The notes beneath the pieces were generated by a model, which saw nothing but the letters and a program-made list of their open reading frames with translations, was not told the DNA's origin and did not search any database. 42,285 bases of DNA, taken from assembly GCA_904374465.1 (NCBI GenBank), contig CAJFFY010000021.1, positions 1-42,285 on the forward strand, in the 5' to 3' direction. Below are positions 31,505 through 39,746 of this stretch, one piece after another. The DNA comes from an uncultured Subdoligranulum sp. GTDB lineage: Bacteria > Bacillota > Clostridia > Oscillospirales > Ruminococcaceae. Numbering within the stretch: the stretch's first letter is position 1; each line of letters opens with the position of its first letter. Both the position numbers and the translations under genes were made by a program.

Positions 31505-32758
31505 ATGTATCAGGACATGATGAACACCATTGGCTTTGTGCAGAGCGCCGACCCCGAGGTGGGCGCCGCCATGCAGCGGGAGCTGGGACGTCAGCGCGCC
31601 AACATCGAGCTGATTGCCAGCGAGAACATCGTCTCCCCCGCCGTGATGGCGGCCATGGGCAGCGTACTGACCAACAAATACGCGGAAGGTTACCCCGGCC
31701 ACCGCTACTACGGCGGCTGCCAGTTCGTGGACGAGGTGGAGCAGATCGCCATTGACCGCGCCTGCAAACTGTTCGGCGCCAAATACGCCAACGTGCAGCC
31801 CCATTCCGGCGCCCAGGCCAACCTGGCCGTCTACTTCGCGCTGCTGGACGTGGGCGACACCGTCATGGGCATGGACCTTTCCCAGGGCGGTCACCTGACC
31901 CACGGCTCCCCCGTGAACATGAGCGGCAAAAACTACCACTTCGTCTCCTACGGTGTGGGCGAGGACGGCCGCATCGACTACGCCGCCCTGGCCAAGCAGG
32001 TGGCCAAGGTCCGTCCCAAGCTGCTGGTGGCCGGTGCTTCGGCCTACCCCCGCGCCATCGACTTTGAAAAGCTGGCCGAAATTGCCCACGGCTATGGTGC
32101 CATGCTCATGGTGGATATGGCCCACATTGCCGGCCTGGTGGCGGGCGGCGTGCACCAGAATCCCGTGCCCTACGCCGATGTGGTGACCACCACCACCCAC
32201 AAGACGCTGCGCGGTCCCCGGGGCGGCCTGATCCTGACCAACAACGAATACCTGATCAAACGGATCAACTCTGCCATCTTCCCGGGCACCCAGGGCGGCC
32301 CACTGGAGCACATCATCGCCGCCAAGGCGGTCTGCTTCGGCGAGGCGCTGCAGCCTTCCTTTAAAGAGTACGCCCGCAAGATTGTGGAGAACGCCGCCGC
32401 CCTGGCCGACGAGCTGACCGCCCGGGGCGTCAAGCTGGTGTCGGGCGGCACCGACAACCACCTGCTGCTCATCGACCTGACCGACGAGGACTGCACCGGC
32501 AAGGAGCTGGAGCACAACCTGGACGAGGTGCACATCACCGCCAACAAGAACACCGTTCCCGGCGAGAAGCGCAGCCCCTTTGTGACCAGCGGCGTGCGGG
32601 TGGGTACCCCCGCCGTGACCACCCGCGGCATGGGCCCCGCCGAAATGAAGATCATCGCCGATTGCATCGCCGACTGCATCTTTGATTTCGAGGCCAAGAA
32701 GGACGATATCGCCGCCCGTGTGGCCGAGCTTTCCGCCCGGTTCCCCCTGTACGAATAA
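31505..32758 (+). CDS. glyA: Serine hydroxymethyltransferase
   Basis: This 417-residue PLP enzyme converts serine and tetrahydrofolate to glycine and methylene-THF. The N-terminal ELIASENIVS (about residue 36), SGAQANLAVYFALL (about 100) and the PLP-lysine block VVTTTTHKTLRGPRGGL (about 228) are all present. The length is typical. A strong AGGGAGG site is 10 bases before the ATG. It may be transcribed with hisB, with a possible extra promoter in the short gap. The folate link to the THF-riboswitch folT gene is metabolic only. Confidence 0.97.
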   Translation: MYQDMMNTIGFVQSADPEVGAAMQRELGRQRANIELIASENIVSPAVMAAMGSVLTNKYAEGYPGHRYYGGCQFVDEVEQIAIDRACKLFGAKYANVQPHSGAQANLAVYFALLDVGDTVMGMDLSQGGHLTHGSPVNMSGKNYHFVSYGVGEDGRIDYAALAKQVAKVRPKLLVAGASAYPRAIDFEKLAEIAHGYGAMLMVDMAHIAGLVAGGVHQNPVPYADVVTTTTHKTLRGPRGGLILTNNEYLIKRINSAIFPGTQGGPLEHIIAAKAVCFGEALQPSFKEYARKIVENAAALADELTARGVKLVSGGTDNHLLLIDLTDEDCTGKELEHNLDEVHITANKNTVPGEKRSPFVTSGVRVGTPAVTTRGMGPAEMKIIADCIADCIFDFEAKKDDIAARVAELSARFPLYE

Positions 32759-32781
32759 GGCACAACCCAGTATTTTCCAGA

Positions 32782-32813
32782 CGGCCGTTCCCCGGCGGAG
32801 CGGCCGCCTTTTT
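32782..32813 (+). terminator. Terminator of glyA
   Basis: A 10-bp stem with one G-U pair (32782-32791 and 32797-32806) is followed by CCTTTTT. Confidence 0.8.
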
Positions 32814-32849
32814 GCGGCCTTTTGGCGGAAAAAAACGGGGGATTTTTTC

Positions 32850-32878
32850 TTGCGCTTTGTGAAAATTCCGGCTATACT
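32850..32878 (+). promoter_or_regulatory. Promoter of cytidylate-kinase-like operon
   Basis: TTGCGC (32850-32855) and TATACT (32873-32878) are 17 bp apart, 65 bp before the ATG at 32943. Confidence 0.78.
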
Positions 32879-32942
32879 AGAAGTAGATTCCCATGCATTT
32901 TTGTGCAAATTGTAACGTTTTGAATGTGAGGTGTATCTTTGT

Positions 32943-33551
32943 ATGGAACCGATCGTCATTACCATTGCGCGTGAATTTGCTTCGGGCGGCAGCGAGATTG
33001 CCCAGGCCGTGGCGGACAAGATGGGCATTCCCCTGTACAACAAGGAGCTGATCACCCGGGCCGCCAAAAAGAGCGGTCTGACCGAGGAGGCCATCGCCGC
33101 CAGCGAGAACCAGCGCAGCGGCAGCCTGATCTACAGCCTGTACATGATGGGCAACACCATGCCCCTGGCCGACCAGGTGTACATTTTGCAGAGCAACGTC
33201 ATCAAGGAGCTGGCCGCCGAGGGGTCCTGCGTAATCCTGGGCCGCTGCGGCGACTATGTGCTGCGGGAACGGCCCAATGTGCTCAGCGTCTTCATCTACG
33301 CCCCGCTGGAGGAACGCATCGCCCGGGCCAAGGCCCGCCCCGGCGCCAAGGAACTGGCCGACCGCCAGTGGGAAGTGCAACTGGCCAAGCACGACCGTGC
33401 CCGTGCCAGCTACTACAACTACTACACCGAAAACCGCTGGGGTGAGGCCAAGAACTACGACCTTTGCCTGAATGCCGCATTGGGGCTGGACAGCTGTGCC
33501 GACCTGATCGTGGATGCCGCCCGGGCCATGGAGGCGAAGCACCAGGCATGA
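32943..33551 (+). CDS. Cytidylate-kinase-like P-loop protein
   Basis: This 202-residue protein resembles the cytidylate kinase 2 family, a P-loop kinase fold common in Firmicutes and distinct from Cmk. The N-terminus PIVITIAREFASGGSEIAQAVA holds a variant P-loop (REFASGGSEI, with no GK[ST]), as usual for this family. GRCGDYVLRERPNVLSVFIYAP (about residue 100) and LEERIARAKAR form the lid region. The start is taken at ATG 32943 with GTGAGGTG upstream. A GTG at 32931 is the alternative. The stop overlaps the ATG of the following MATE gene. True substrate and activity are uncertain. Confidence 0.85.
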   Translation: MEPIVITIAREFASGGSEIAQAVADKMGIPLYNKELITRAAKKSGLTEEAIAASENQRSGSLIYSLYMMGNTMPLADQVYILQSNVIKELAAEGSCVILGRCGDYVLRERPNVLSVFIYAPLEERIARAKARPGAKELADRQWEVQLAKHDRARASYYNYYTENRWGEAKNYDLCLNAALGLDSCADLIVDAARAMEAKHQA

Positions 33552-34927
33552 AACACGACCAGTCCGCCAGCCGGATGGGCACCGCGCCCATGGGGCCGCT
33601 GCTCTTCTCGCTGGCCATCCCGATGATGGTCTCGATGCTGTTCCAGGCACTGTACAATGTGGTGGACAGCATCTTTGTGTCCTACATCAGCGAGGCAGCA
33701 CTGTCCGCCGTGTCGCTGGCCTTCCCCATCCAGAACCTGATGATCGCCTTCGCGGTGGGTACCGGCGTGGGTGTCAATGCCTATGTGTCCAAATCCCTGG
33801 GCGAGGGCAACCGCGCCGAGGCCAACCGCGCCGCCGCCAACGGTCTGCTGCTGGCGCTGTGCACCTTTGTGGCCTTCCTGGTCTTCGGGCTGGTGGGGGT
33901 AACTGCCTTCATGAACTCCCAGACCGAGGACCCGGCCATCCGCCGGTACGGGGTGGATTATCTGTCGGTGTGCTGCCTGTTCAGCCTGGGCTGCATGATC
34001 CAGTGCATGGTGGAAAAACTGCTCAGCGCCACGGGGCGCTCCCACTATGCCATGGTCACCCAGCTGGTGGGCGCCCTGACCAACATTGTCATGGACCCCA
34101 TCCTGATCTTCGGCCTGTTCGGCTTTCCCCGCATGGAGGCAGCCGGCGCCGCCGCGGCCACCGTGGCCGGGCAGTTCCTGGGTGCCTTTACGGGGCTTTA
34201 CCTCAACCTGCGCCACAACCATGACCTGCAGTTTTGCCCGGGGGATTTCCGCCCCCAGGCGCGCACCATCCGGCGGATCTACCAGGTGGGCATTCCCTCC
34301 ATCGCCATGACATCGGTGGGCAGCGTCATGACTTTCTGCATGAACCGCATCCTCATCGCCTTTTCCAGCACCGCCGTGGCGGTGTTCGGCGTCTACTTCA
34401 AGATGCAGAGCTTCATCGTCATGCCGCTCATCGGGCTGAACAACGGCATGGTGCCCATCATCGCCTACAACTACGGCGCCCGCAAACCGGAGCGCATCAC
34501 ACGGGTTGTGCGGATGGCGGTGGTGGCCGCCGTGGCCATCATGCTGCTGGGCTTCGCTGCCGCGCAGCTCTGCCCCGGTGTGCTGCTGAGCATCTTCAAC
34601 GCGGGACCCGACATGCTGACCCTGGGCGAGGTGGCCCTGCGCATCATCTCCATCCACTTCATCATCGCCGGGTTCAACATTGTGGCTTCGGCGGTATTCC
34701 AGGCCCTGGGCCGCGGCGTGATGGCGCTGCTGGTATCGCTGGTGCGGCAGCTCTTTGTGCTGGTGCCCGCCGCCTGGCTGCTGAGCCTGAGCGGCAACGT
34801 CAACACCATCTGGTGGGCCTTCCCCATCGCCGAGGTGGCCTCGCTGCTCATGTGCAGCCTGTTTCTGGCCCACTGCTACCGCACCGTGATCCAACCTATG
34901 GCGGACCGGACCACCGCCGCCGCATAA
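33548..34927 (+). CDS. MATE family efflux transporter (second copy)
   Basis: This 459-residue, twelve-helix membrane protein is a MATE exporter. The N-terminal MGPLLFSLAIPMMVSMLFQALYNVVDSIFV carries the helix 1 signature with Asp, followed by the FPIQNLMIAFAVGTGVGVNA block (about residue 60). The internal repeat follows at about 245-270. It overlaps the preceding stop (ATGA), which indicates translational coupling to the kinase-like protein. The next gene starts 25 bp later with AAGGAG. It differs clearly in sequence from the MATE protein at 8685. Substrate unknown. Confidence 0.93.
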   Translation: MKHDQSASRMGTAPMGPLLFSLAIPMMVSMLFQALYNVVDSIFVSYISEAALSAVSLAFPIQNLMIAFAVGTGVGVNAYVSKSLGEGNRAEANRAAANGLLLALCTFVAFLVFGLVGVTAFMNSQTEDPAIRRYGVDYLSVCCLFSLGCMIQCMVEKLLSATGRSHYAMVTQLVGALTNIVMDPILIFGLFGFPRMEAAGAAAATVAGQFLGAFTGLYLNLRHNHDLQFCPGDFRPQARTIRRIYQVGIPSIAMTSVGSVMTFCMNRILIAFSSTAVAVFGVYFKMQSFIVMPLIGLNNGMVPIIAYNYGARKPERITRVVRMAVVAAVAIMLLGFAAAQLCPGVLLSIFNAGPDMLTLGEVALRIISIHFIIAGFNIVASAVFQALGRGVMALLVSLVRQLFVLVPAAWLLSLSGNVNTIWWAFPIAEVASLLMCSLFLAHCYRTVIQPMADRTTAAA

Positions 34928-34952
34928 ACCAAACCGGAAGGAGCGTGCGCCT

Positions 34953-35651
34953 ATGCTGCGCTACGTCAAAAACGGGATGCTGTTGCTCAGCCTCCTCTTC
35001 ATCGTGCTGGGGGTGCTGTTGCTTGTCATGCCCCAGGCCAGCCTTTTGTGGATCTGCTACGCCTTCGGCGCCGTGGTGCTGTGCACCGGCGTCCTGTGCC
35101 TGATCCAGTACGCCCGCATCCGGGGCAGCGGGTTTGCCGCCCCCTTCCTGCTGGTGGCCGGCGTCATCACCGCCGGGCTGGGTGTGTTTACCCTGGCCCA
35201 ACCCCAGGTGGTGGCCAGCTTTTTGCCGGTGGTGTTCGGGCTGTTCATCCTCATTGACGGGTGCGGCCGCATCGGCACCGCCATCGACCTGGCCCGCCGC
35301 CGGGGCGAAAAGTGGTGGCTGCTTCTGCTTTTGAGCCTGCTGTCCATCGCCCTGGGCGTACTGTTGCTGGCGGATCCCTTCGGGGCGGCGGTCAGCGTGG
35401 TGATGCTGTGTGGCGTGCTGCTCATTGTGGAAGGCGTCATCAACCTGGGCTGCGTGGTCTACGCCGCCATGGAACTGCGCGCCCTGGACCGGATGGCCGA
35501 CGCCGCCGAAACCGCGGCCCTGAACGCCCTGGGCGAGATGATGGACGCCGAGGATGCCGCCGAGGCCGCCGCCCTGAACGCCGACCACGAGGGTATCGTC
35601 TACAATGCCGAGAGCACCGAAGTGCCCGACGACCCCGACGCCCCCCAGTGA
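34953..35651 (+). CDS. DUF308/HdeD-like membrane protein
   Basis: This 232-residue protein has six hydrophobic helices in residues 1-170, arranged as repeats with GVLLLVMPQASLLWI and GVLLLADPFGAAVSV patterns, as in DUF308 (HdeD family, linked to acid resistance in E. coli). The last 60 residues are an acidic, alanine-rich soluble tail with repeated AETAALNALGEMM and AEAAALNADHEG segments. It sits 25 bp after the MATE gene and 39 bp before a flavoprotein gene, all on one strand without a terminator. Function unknown. Confidence 0.8.
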   Translation: MLRYVKNGMLLLSLLFIVLGVLLLVMPQASLLWICYAFGAVVLCTGVLCLIQYARIRGSGFAAPFLLVAGVITAGLGVFTLAQPQVVASFLPVVFGLFILIDGCGRIGTAIDLARRRGEKWWLLLLLSLLSIALGVLLLADPFGAAVSVVMLCGVLLIVEGVINLGCVVYAAMELRALDRMADAAETAALNALGEMMDAEDAAEAAALNADHEGIVYNAESTEVPDDPDAPQ

Positions 35652-35690
35652 CCCCATCGAAACCAACCCAAGACAAGGAGTATCCCATTC

Positions 35691-37094
35691 ATGTATGACC
35701 TGGTCATCGTAGGCGCCGGCCCTGCCGGCATTTTCACCGCCCTGGAACTGCTGCGCAAAAGCAGCCAGCCCCACAAGATCCTGCTGGTGGAAAAGGGCAA
35801 ACCGGTGGAAAAACGCCATTGCCCCAAGGACAAGACCGGCGTCTGCGTCAACTGCAAGCCCACCTGTGCCATCACCACCGGCTTTTCCGGCGCGGGGGCT
35901 TTCTCGGACGGCAAGCTGTCCCTTTCCTACCAGGTGGGCGGCGAACTGCCCGACCTGATCGGTGAGGATTTTGCCCAGGACCTCATTGACTACACCGACA
36001 AAATCTACCTGGAATTCGGCGCCGACCCCAAGGTGGAGGGCATCTACACGGGGCAGGAGATCAAAGACATCCGCAAGCGGGCCATCCAGGCCGGTTTGCA
36101 GCTGGTGGACTGCCCCATCCGGCATCTGGGCACCGAGAAGGCCCAGCAGCTCTACCTGAACATCCAGAACTACCTGCTGGACGCCGGCGTGGAGATGCGC
36201 TTTGAGACCGAGTGCGAGAACATCCTGCTGGAGGGCTCGGTCTGCAAGGGGGTACGCCTGCGGGAGAAGGCCGGCACCCTGGATGTGTACGGCAAGCAGG
36301 TGGTCATCGCCACCGGGCGCCGGGGCGCCGACTGGCTGGAGAAACTCTGTGCCGAGCACAACATTGCCCACAAGCCCGGCACGGTGGACATCGGTGTGCG
36401 GGTGGAATGCCGCAACGAAGTGATGGAGACCATCAACAAGGTGCTGTACGAGGGCAAACTCATCGGCTACCCGGCCCCCTGGCGCAACAAGGTGCGCACC
36501 TTCTGCCAGAACCCCGGCGGCTTTGTGGCCCAGGAAAACTACGACAACGACCTGGCGGTGGTCAACGGCCACAGCTTCAAGGAGAAAAAGAGCGACAACA
36601 CCAACCTGGCCATTCTGGTCAGCCACAACTTCACCGAGCCCTTCAACCAGCCCATCGCCTACGCCCAGAAGGTGGGCGAGCTGACCAACATGCTGGGCGC
36701 CGGGCACATTCTGGTACAGCGGTACGGTGACATCCTGGACGGCAAGCGCACCTGGGCCAAGGAACTGGCCCGGGCCAACCTGCGCCCCACCCTGAAGGAC
36801 GCCGTGGCCGGCGATATCACCGCCGCCATGCCCTACCGCGCCATGGTGAACATCATCGAGTTCATCAAGATGGTGGACCATGTGGTGCCCGGCTTTGCCA
36901 GCCCCGAAACGCTGCTGTACAGCCCGGAACTGAAGTTCTACTCCAACAAGGTCAAGATGGACACCGACCTGGAAACCAACATCGAGGGCCTGCACTGCCT
37001 GGGAGATTCCTCCGGCTGGACCCGCGGCCTGATGATGGCCTCGGTGATGGGCGTGCTGATGGGCCGTAAATTGCTGGAAAAACACGGGTTCTGA
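35691..37094 (+). CDS. FAD-dependent dehydrogenase-like protein (COG2509 type)
   Basis: This 467-residue flavoprotein has an N-terminal FAD-binding Rossmann motif, VIVGAGPAGIFTALELL (about residues 5-21), a Cys cluster C44-x7-C52-x2-C55-x3-C59, the FSGAGAFSDGKLSL block (about 65) typical of COG2509, and a late FAD-closing segment EGLHCLGDSSGWTRGL (about 430). The substrate of this family is not known. The Cys cluster may bind an Fe-S centre or zinc, and this is inferred only from spacing. An AAGGAG site precedes the ATG. The gene ends the run that starts with the kinase-like gene, and a strong terminator follows. Confidence 0.87.
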   Translation: MYDLVIVGAGPAGIFTALELLRKSSQPHKILLVEKGKPVEKRHCPKDKTGVCVNCKPTCAITTGFSGAGAFSDGKLSLSYQVGGELPDLIGEDFAQDLIDYTDKIYLEFGADPKVEGIYTGQEIKDIRKRAIQAGLQLVDCPIRHLGTEKAQQLYLNIQNYLLDAGVEMRFETECENILLEGSVCKGVRLREKAGTLDVYGKQVVIATGRRGADWLEKLCAEHNIAHKPGTVDIGVRVECRNEVMETINKVLYEGKLIGYPAPWRNKVRTFCQNPGGFVAQENYDNDLAVVNGHSFKEKKSDNTNLAILVSHNFTEPFNQPIAYAQKVGELTNMLGAGHILVQRYGDILDGKRTWAKELARANLRPTLKDAVAGDITAAMPYRAMVNIIEFIKMVDHVVPGFASPETLLYSPELKFYSNKVKMDTDLETNIEGLHCLGDSSGWTRGLMMASVMGVLMGRKLLEKHGF

Positions 37095-37112
37095 GTTGCC
37101 CGTCCCATAAAG

Positions 37113-37147
37113 AAAACCCCCGCCGGGAAAATCCCGGCGGGGGTTTT
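37113..37147. terminator. Strong bidirectional terminator
   Basis: A perfect 15-bp stem (37113-37127 and 37133-37147) with A and T tracts at its ends lies between convergent flavoprotein and htrA genes. Confidence 0.93.
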
Positions 37148-37167
37148 TACGTTTTAATCAGAACCGA

Positions 37168-38604
37168 TCAGGAGGCACTGCTGCCCAGCGTCACGGCCAG
37201 GGTCTGCACCTTGCCGTCCCGCTCCACCTGCAGGTTGACGGTATCGCCCACGTTCTTATCCTTCAGGTAGCTCTTGATGTCGTTGGTGGAAGAGACCGCC
37301 GTGTCGTCCACGGCGATGATCCGGTCACCCACCTGCACGCCGGCGGCTTCGGCACCGCCGCCTGCGGTAAGCTCCACCACGTAGACGCCGGTGTTGCTGA
37401 CACCCAGCTGCTGGGCCGTAGCGGCATCCTTCACATCATAGATCTTGACACCCAGGGCCGGGCGGGCCACCGAGCCGTTCTGGATCAGTTCCTGGGCAAT
37501 GCTCATGGCCGAGTTGATGGGGATGGCAAAGCCGATGCCCTCCGCCTCGGAGTAGCTGCTCTTGGCATTGACAATGCCGATGAGTTCCCCGTTGGCGTTG
37601 AAGAGGCCGCCGCCCGAGTTGCCCGGGCTGATGGAGGCACTGGTCTGCATCAGGGTCATATCATTGTCCTCCACGGTGACTTCACGGTTCAGGGCGCTGA
37701 TGATGCCGTCGGTGACACTGTTGGAGAGGGTACCCAGCGGGTTGCCCACCGCCACCACGGTTTCGCCCACGGCCAGCGCGTCACTGTCGCCGATGACCGC
37801 CGGGGTCAGGCCGGTGGCCTCGATCTTGATGACCGCGATGTCGGAGGTGGAGTCGGAGCCCACGATGGTGGCGTCATAGGTATCGCCGCTGTCCAGCTGT
37901 ACCTTGATGCTGGTGGCGCCGCTGACCACATGGGCGCAGGTCAGGATGTAGCCATCCTGGCTGATGATGACGCCGGAACCGGCGCCGCTCTGCACATAGT
38001 AGCCGCCGAACCAGGTCTGGGAGCCGCTCATCTGCTCGGTGGTGATGGCCACCACGCTGGGCGAAACCACCGATGCGATCTGCTGGACACTCATGGCGGT
38101 GCCGTCGGTGCTGTTGGCATTGGTGGCGTCCGACGCGGTATCCCGCTGGATCTGCTGGACCACCACCTGGTTGCCGGTCAGGCCGGTGCGGCTGGCGACC
38201 ACGGCGCCGCCCAGGCCGCCGCCAAAGCCCAAGGCCACCACGCCCACACAGGCCAGCACCCGCAGCAGGACACGGTGGTTTTTCTTGGGTTTGTGGGGCG
38301 GCTGCTGGGGTGCGCTGGCGTAGCTGTAGCCGTTGTAACCACCGTTGCCGCCGTTGCCGCTGTTGCCGCCGCTGAAACTGCTGGTGTATCCGTTGGAGGC
38401 CGGGGCACCGCTGCCCGTCTCACCGGAGGCCGAGGAGTAATCGGTTCTGGCGGTGTTGGCGGTGTTCATGCCGCTGCTTCCCACGTTGGGGTAGCTGTTC
38501 TGGGTGGTTTCGGTTTGGGGTTGTTCTGCCGGGGATTTGTCCTGGGGGGAACCCTCGCCCGTTGTATGATTGTAAAGGCCGGAGTAATCAAATTCGTTGC
38601 TCAT
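37168..38604 (-). CDS. htrA: HtrA/DegP-like membrane serine protease
   Basis: This 478-residue protease has a cytoplasmic, disordered N-terminus rich in Ser, Gly, Asn, Tyr and Gln (1-110), one TM helix (about 117-138), a trypsin-like domain (about 165-370) and one PDZ domain (about 375-470). The catalytic triad is His in LTCAHVVSGA, Asp in STSDIAVIKIEA and Ser in SPGNSGGGLF. This is the layout of Gram-positive HtrA/YkdA proteins that degrade misfolded secreted proteins. An AAAGGAAGGA site precedes the ATG. The promoter region has repeated TTTCACA-like elements, which suggests two-component or sigma control. Confidence 0.95.
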   Translation of the reverse strand: MSNEFDYSGLYNHTTGEGSPQDKSPAEQPQTETTQNSYPNVGSSGMNTANTARTDYSSASGETGSGAPASNGYTSSFSGGNSGNGGNGGYNGYSYASAPQQPPHKPKKNHRVLLRVLACVGVVALGFGGGLGGAVVASRTGLTGNQVVVQQIQRDTASDATNANSTDGTAMSVQQIASVVSPSVVAITTEQMSGSQTWFGGYYVQSGAGSGVIISQDGYILTCAHVVSGATSIKVQLDSGDTYDATIVGSDSTSDIAVIKIEATGLTPAVIGDSDALAVGETVVAVGNPLGTLSNSVTDGIISALNREVTVEDNDMTLMQTSASISPGNSGGGLFNANGELIGIVNAKSSYSEAEGIGFAIPINSAMSIAQELIQNGSVARPALGVKIYDVKDAATAQQLGVSNTGVYVVELTAGGGAEAAGVQVGDRIIAVDDTAVSSTNDIKSYLKDKNVGDTVNLQVERDGKVQTLAVTLGSSAS

Positions 38605-38663
38605 ACGGGTCCTTCCTTTCCGCTTTCTTTTGAGAGGGGGTCTTTTTGCCTTCTCTGGTTATG

Positions 38664-38757
38664 AGTATAGTCGTCAATTGTGAAATAGGTTTCACTTGTG
38701 GGTGAAAAGTATGTGAAAACCCGCCCCATTTGGCCGTTTTCGGAGGGTCTTTTCACA
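38664..38757. promoter_or_regulatory. TTTCACA/TGTGAAA repeat cluster upstream of htrA
   Basis: Within about 80 bp there are TTGTGAAA (38678-38685), TTTCAC (38690-38695), GGTGAAA (38701-38707), TGTGAAAA (38712-38719) and TTTTCACA (38750-38757). The first two form the palindrome GTGAAATAGGTTTCAC. A minus-strand TATACT (38664-38669) may be the htrA -10. On the minus strand TGAAAC (38689-38694) and CGAC (38670-38673), 15 bp apart, also resemble an ECF-type promoter. Binding by a regulator is inferred. Confidence 0.6.
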
Positions 38758-38835
38758 CATTTTATCATTTTTGCAACCACTTGACAACCGCCCGGCCGGC
38801 TTGTATCCTTTTGAAAGAAAGGGGTGTTTTGCCAC

Positions 38836-39684
38836 ATGGAGATCCGTTGCCGGGACAATCTGTTTACGCTGTACAAGGAACACACGGCCATTGGCACCGC
38901 CCGGCTGGAGGGCGACGCCCTCTGGGTGGAGATTGACCCCGTCTGGCGGCGCCGCGGCTACGGCAGCTACCTGGTCAAGGAGGTGCTGCGCCGGCAGGGC
39001 GGCCTGGACCCCAAACGGGAATCCCGCTTCACCGTCCCGCTGCCCGGTGACGAGGCTGCCCGGGCCCTGGCCGCCAAGTTCGGTTTTGTCCCTGCCGGGG
39101 ACCGGCTGGTGCGCCGGCGGATGCCCGACCTTTCGGCGGTGCAGCTCTGCCACGAATTTCTGACCACCCACCTGGCCCCGGGGGGCTTTTACCTGGATGC
39201 CACCTGCGGCAACGGCCACGACACGGAATTTTTGTGCCGTCTGGCCGGGCCTTCCGGCCGGGTGCTGGGGCTGGACATCCAGCCCGCCGCCGTGCAGGCC
39301 ACCAACGCCCGTCTGGCCGCCGCCGGGCTGGACGGCATCGGCCGGGCCATCCTGCAGGATCACGCCCGCCTGGGGGAGGTGGCTGCCCCTGGCACCGCCG
39401 ACTGTGTGCTGTTCAACTTCGGGTGGCTGCCCGGCGCCGACCACGGGGTGCACTCCACCGCCGCGGGCAGCATTCCCGCTCTGCAGGCCGCCCTCACCGC
39501 CCTGAAACCCCGGGGTGTGCTGGCGGCAGTGCTCTACAGCGGGCAGGTCATCGGCGACGGGGAAAAGCAGGCAGCCCTGGACTTTTTCCGTGCCCTGCCC
39601 CTGACCCGCTACACCGTGCTGGTGTGCGAATTTGCCAACTGGGCCAGCACCGCCCCCCTGCCCTGCTTTGTGCTGAAGCGCTGA
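38836..39684 (+). CDS. GNAT-like domain fused to MnmM/YtqB-like methyltransferase
   Basis: This 282-residue protein has two parts. Residues 1-100 look like the C-terminal half of a GNAT acetyltransferase, with the acetyl-CoA loop VWRRRGYGSYLVKEVLRRQG (about 38-57). Residues 100-282 are a class I SAM methyltransferase with motif I LDATCGNGHDTEFL (about 122) and NFGWLPGADHGVHST (about 195). This resembles MnmM (formerly YtqB), which adds the last methyl in mnm5s2U34 of tRNA in Gram-positives. I use the ATG at 38836; GTG 38824 is an alternative. The helicase gene follows 62 bp later. The methyltransferase assignment is fair, and the acetyltransferase activity of the N-terminal part is uncertain. 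Confidence 0.82.
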   Translation: MEIRCRDNLFTLYKEHTAIGTARLEGDALWVEIDPVWRRRGYGSYLVKEVLRRQGGLDPKRESRFTVPLPGDEAARALAAKFGFVPAGDRLVRRRMPDLSAVQLCHEFLTTHLAPGGFYLDATCGNGHDTEFLCRLAGPSGRVLGLDIQPAAVQATNARLAAAGLDGIGRAILQDHARLGEVAAPGTADCVLFNFGWLPGADHGVHSTAAGSIPALQAALTALKPRGVLAAVLYSGQVIGDGEKQAALDFFRALPLTRYTVLVCEFANWASTAPLPCFVLKR

Positions 39685-39746
39685 ACCGCCGTTCTACCGT
39701 ATTGTATGCACTGTGATGCCGGATAACCCCGGAAAGGAGGTTCCCG

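Noticed and set aside
34896..37085. Minus-strand open frame of about 730 codons opposite the DUF308 and flavoprotein genes
   Set aside because: It is antisense to two well-supported genes and its His/Gly/Gln-rich protein has no family resemblance.
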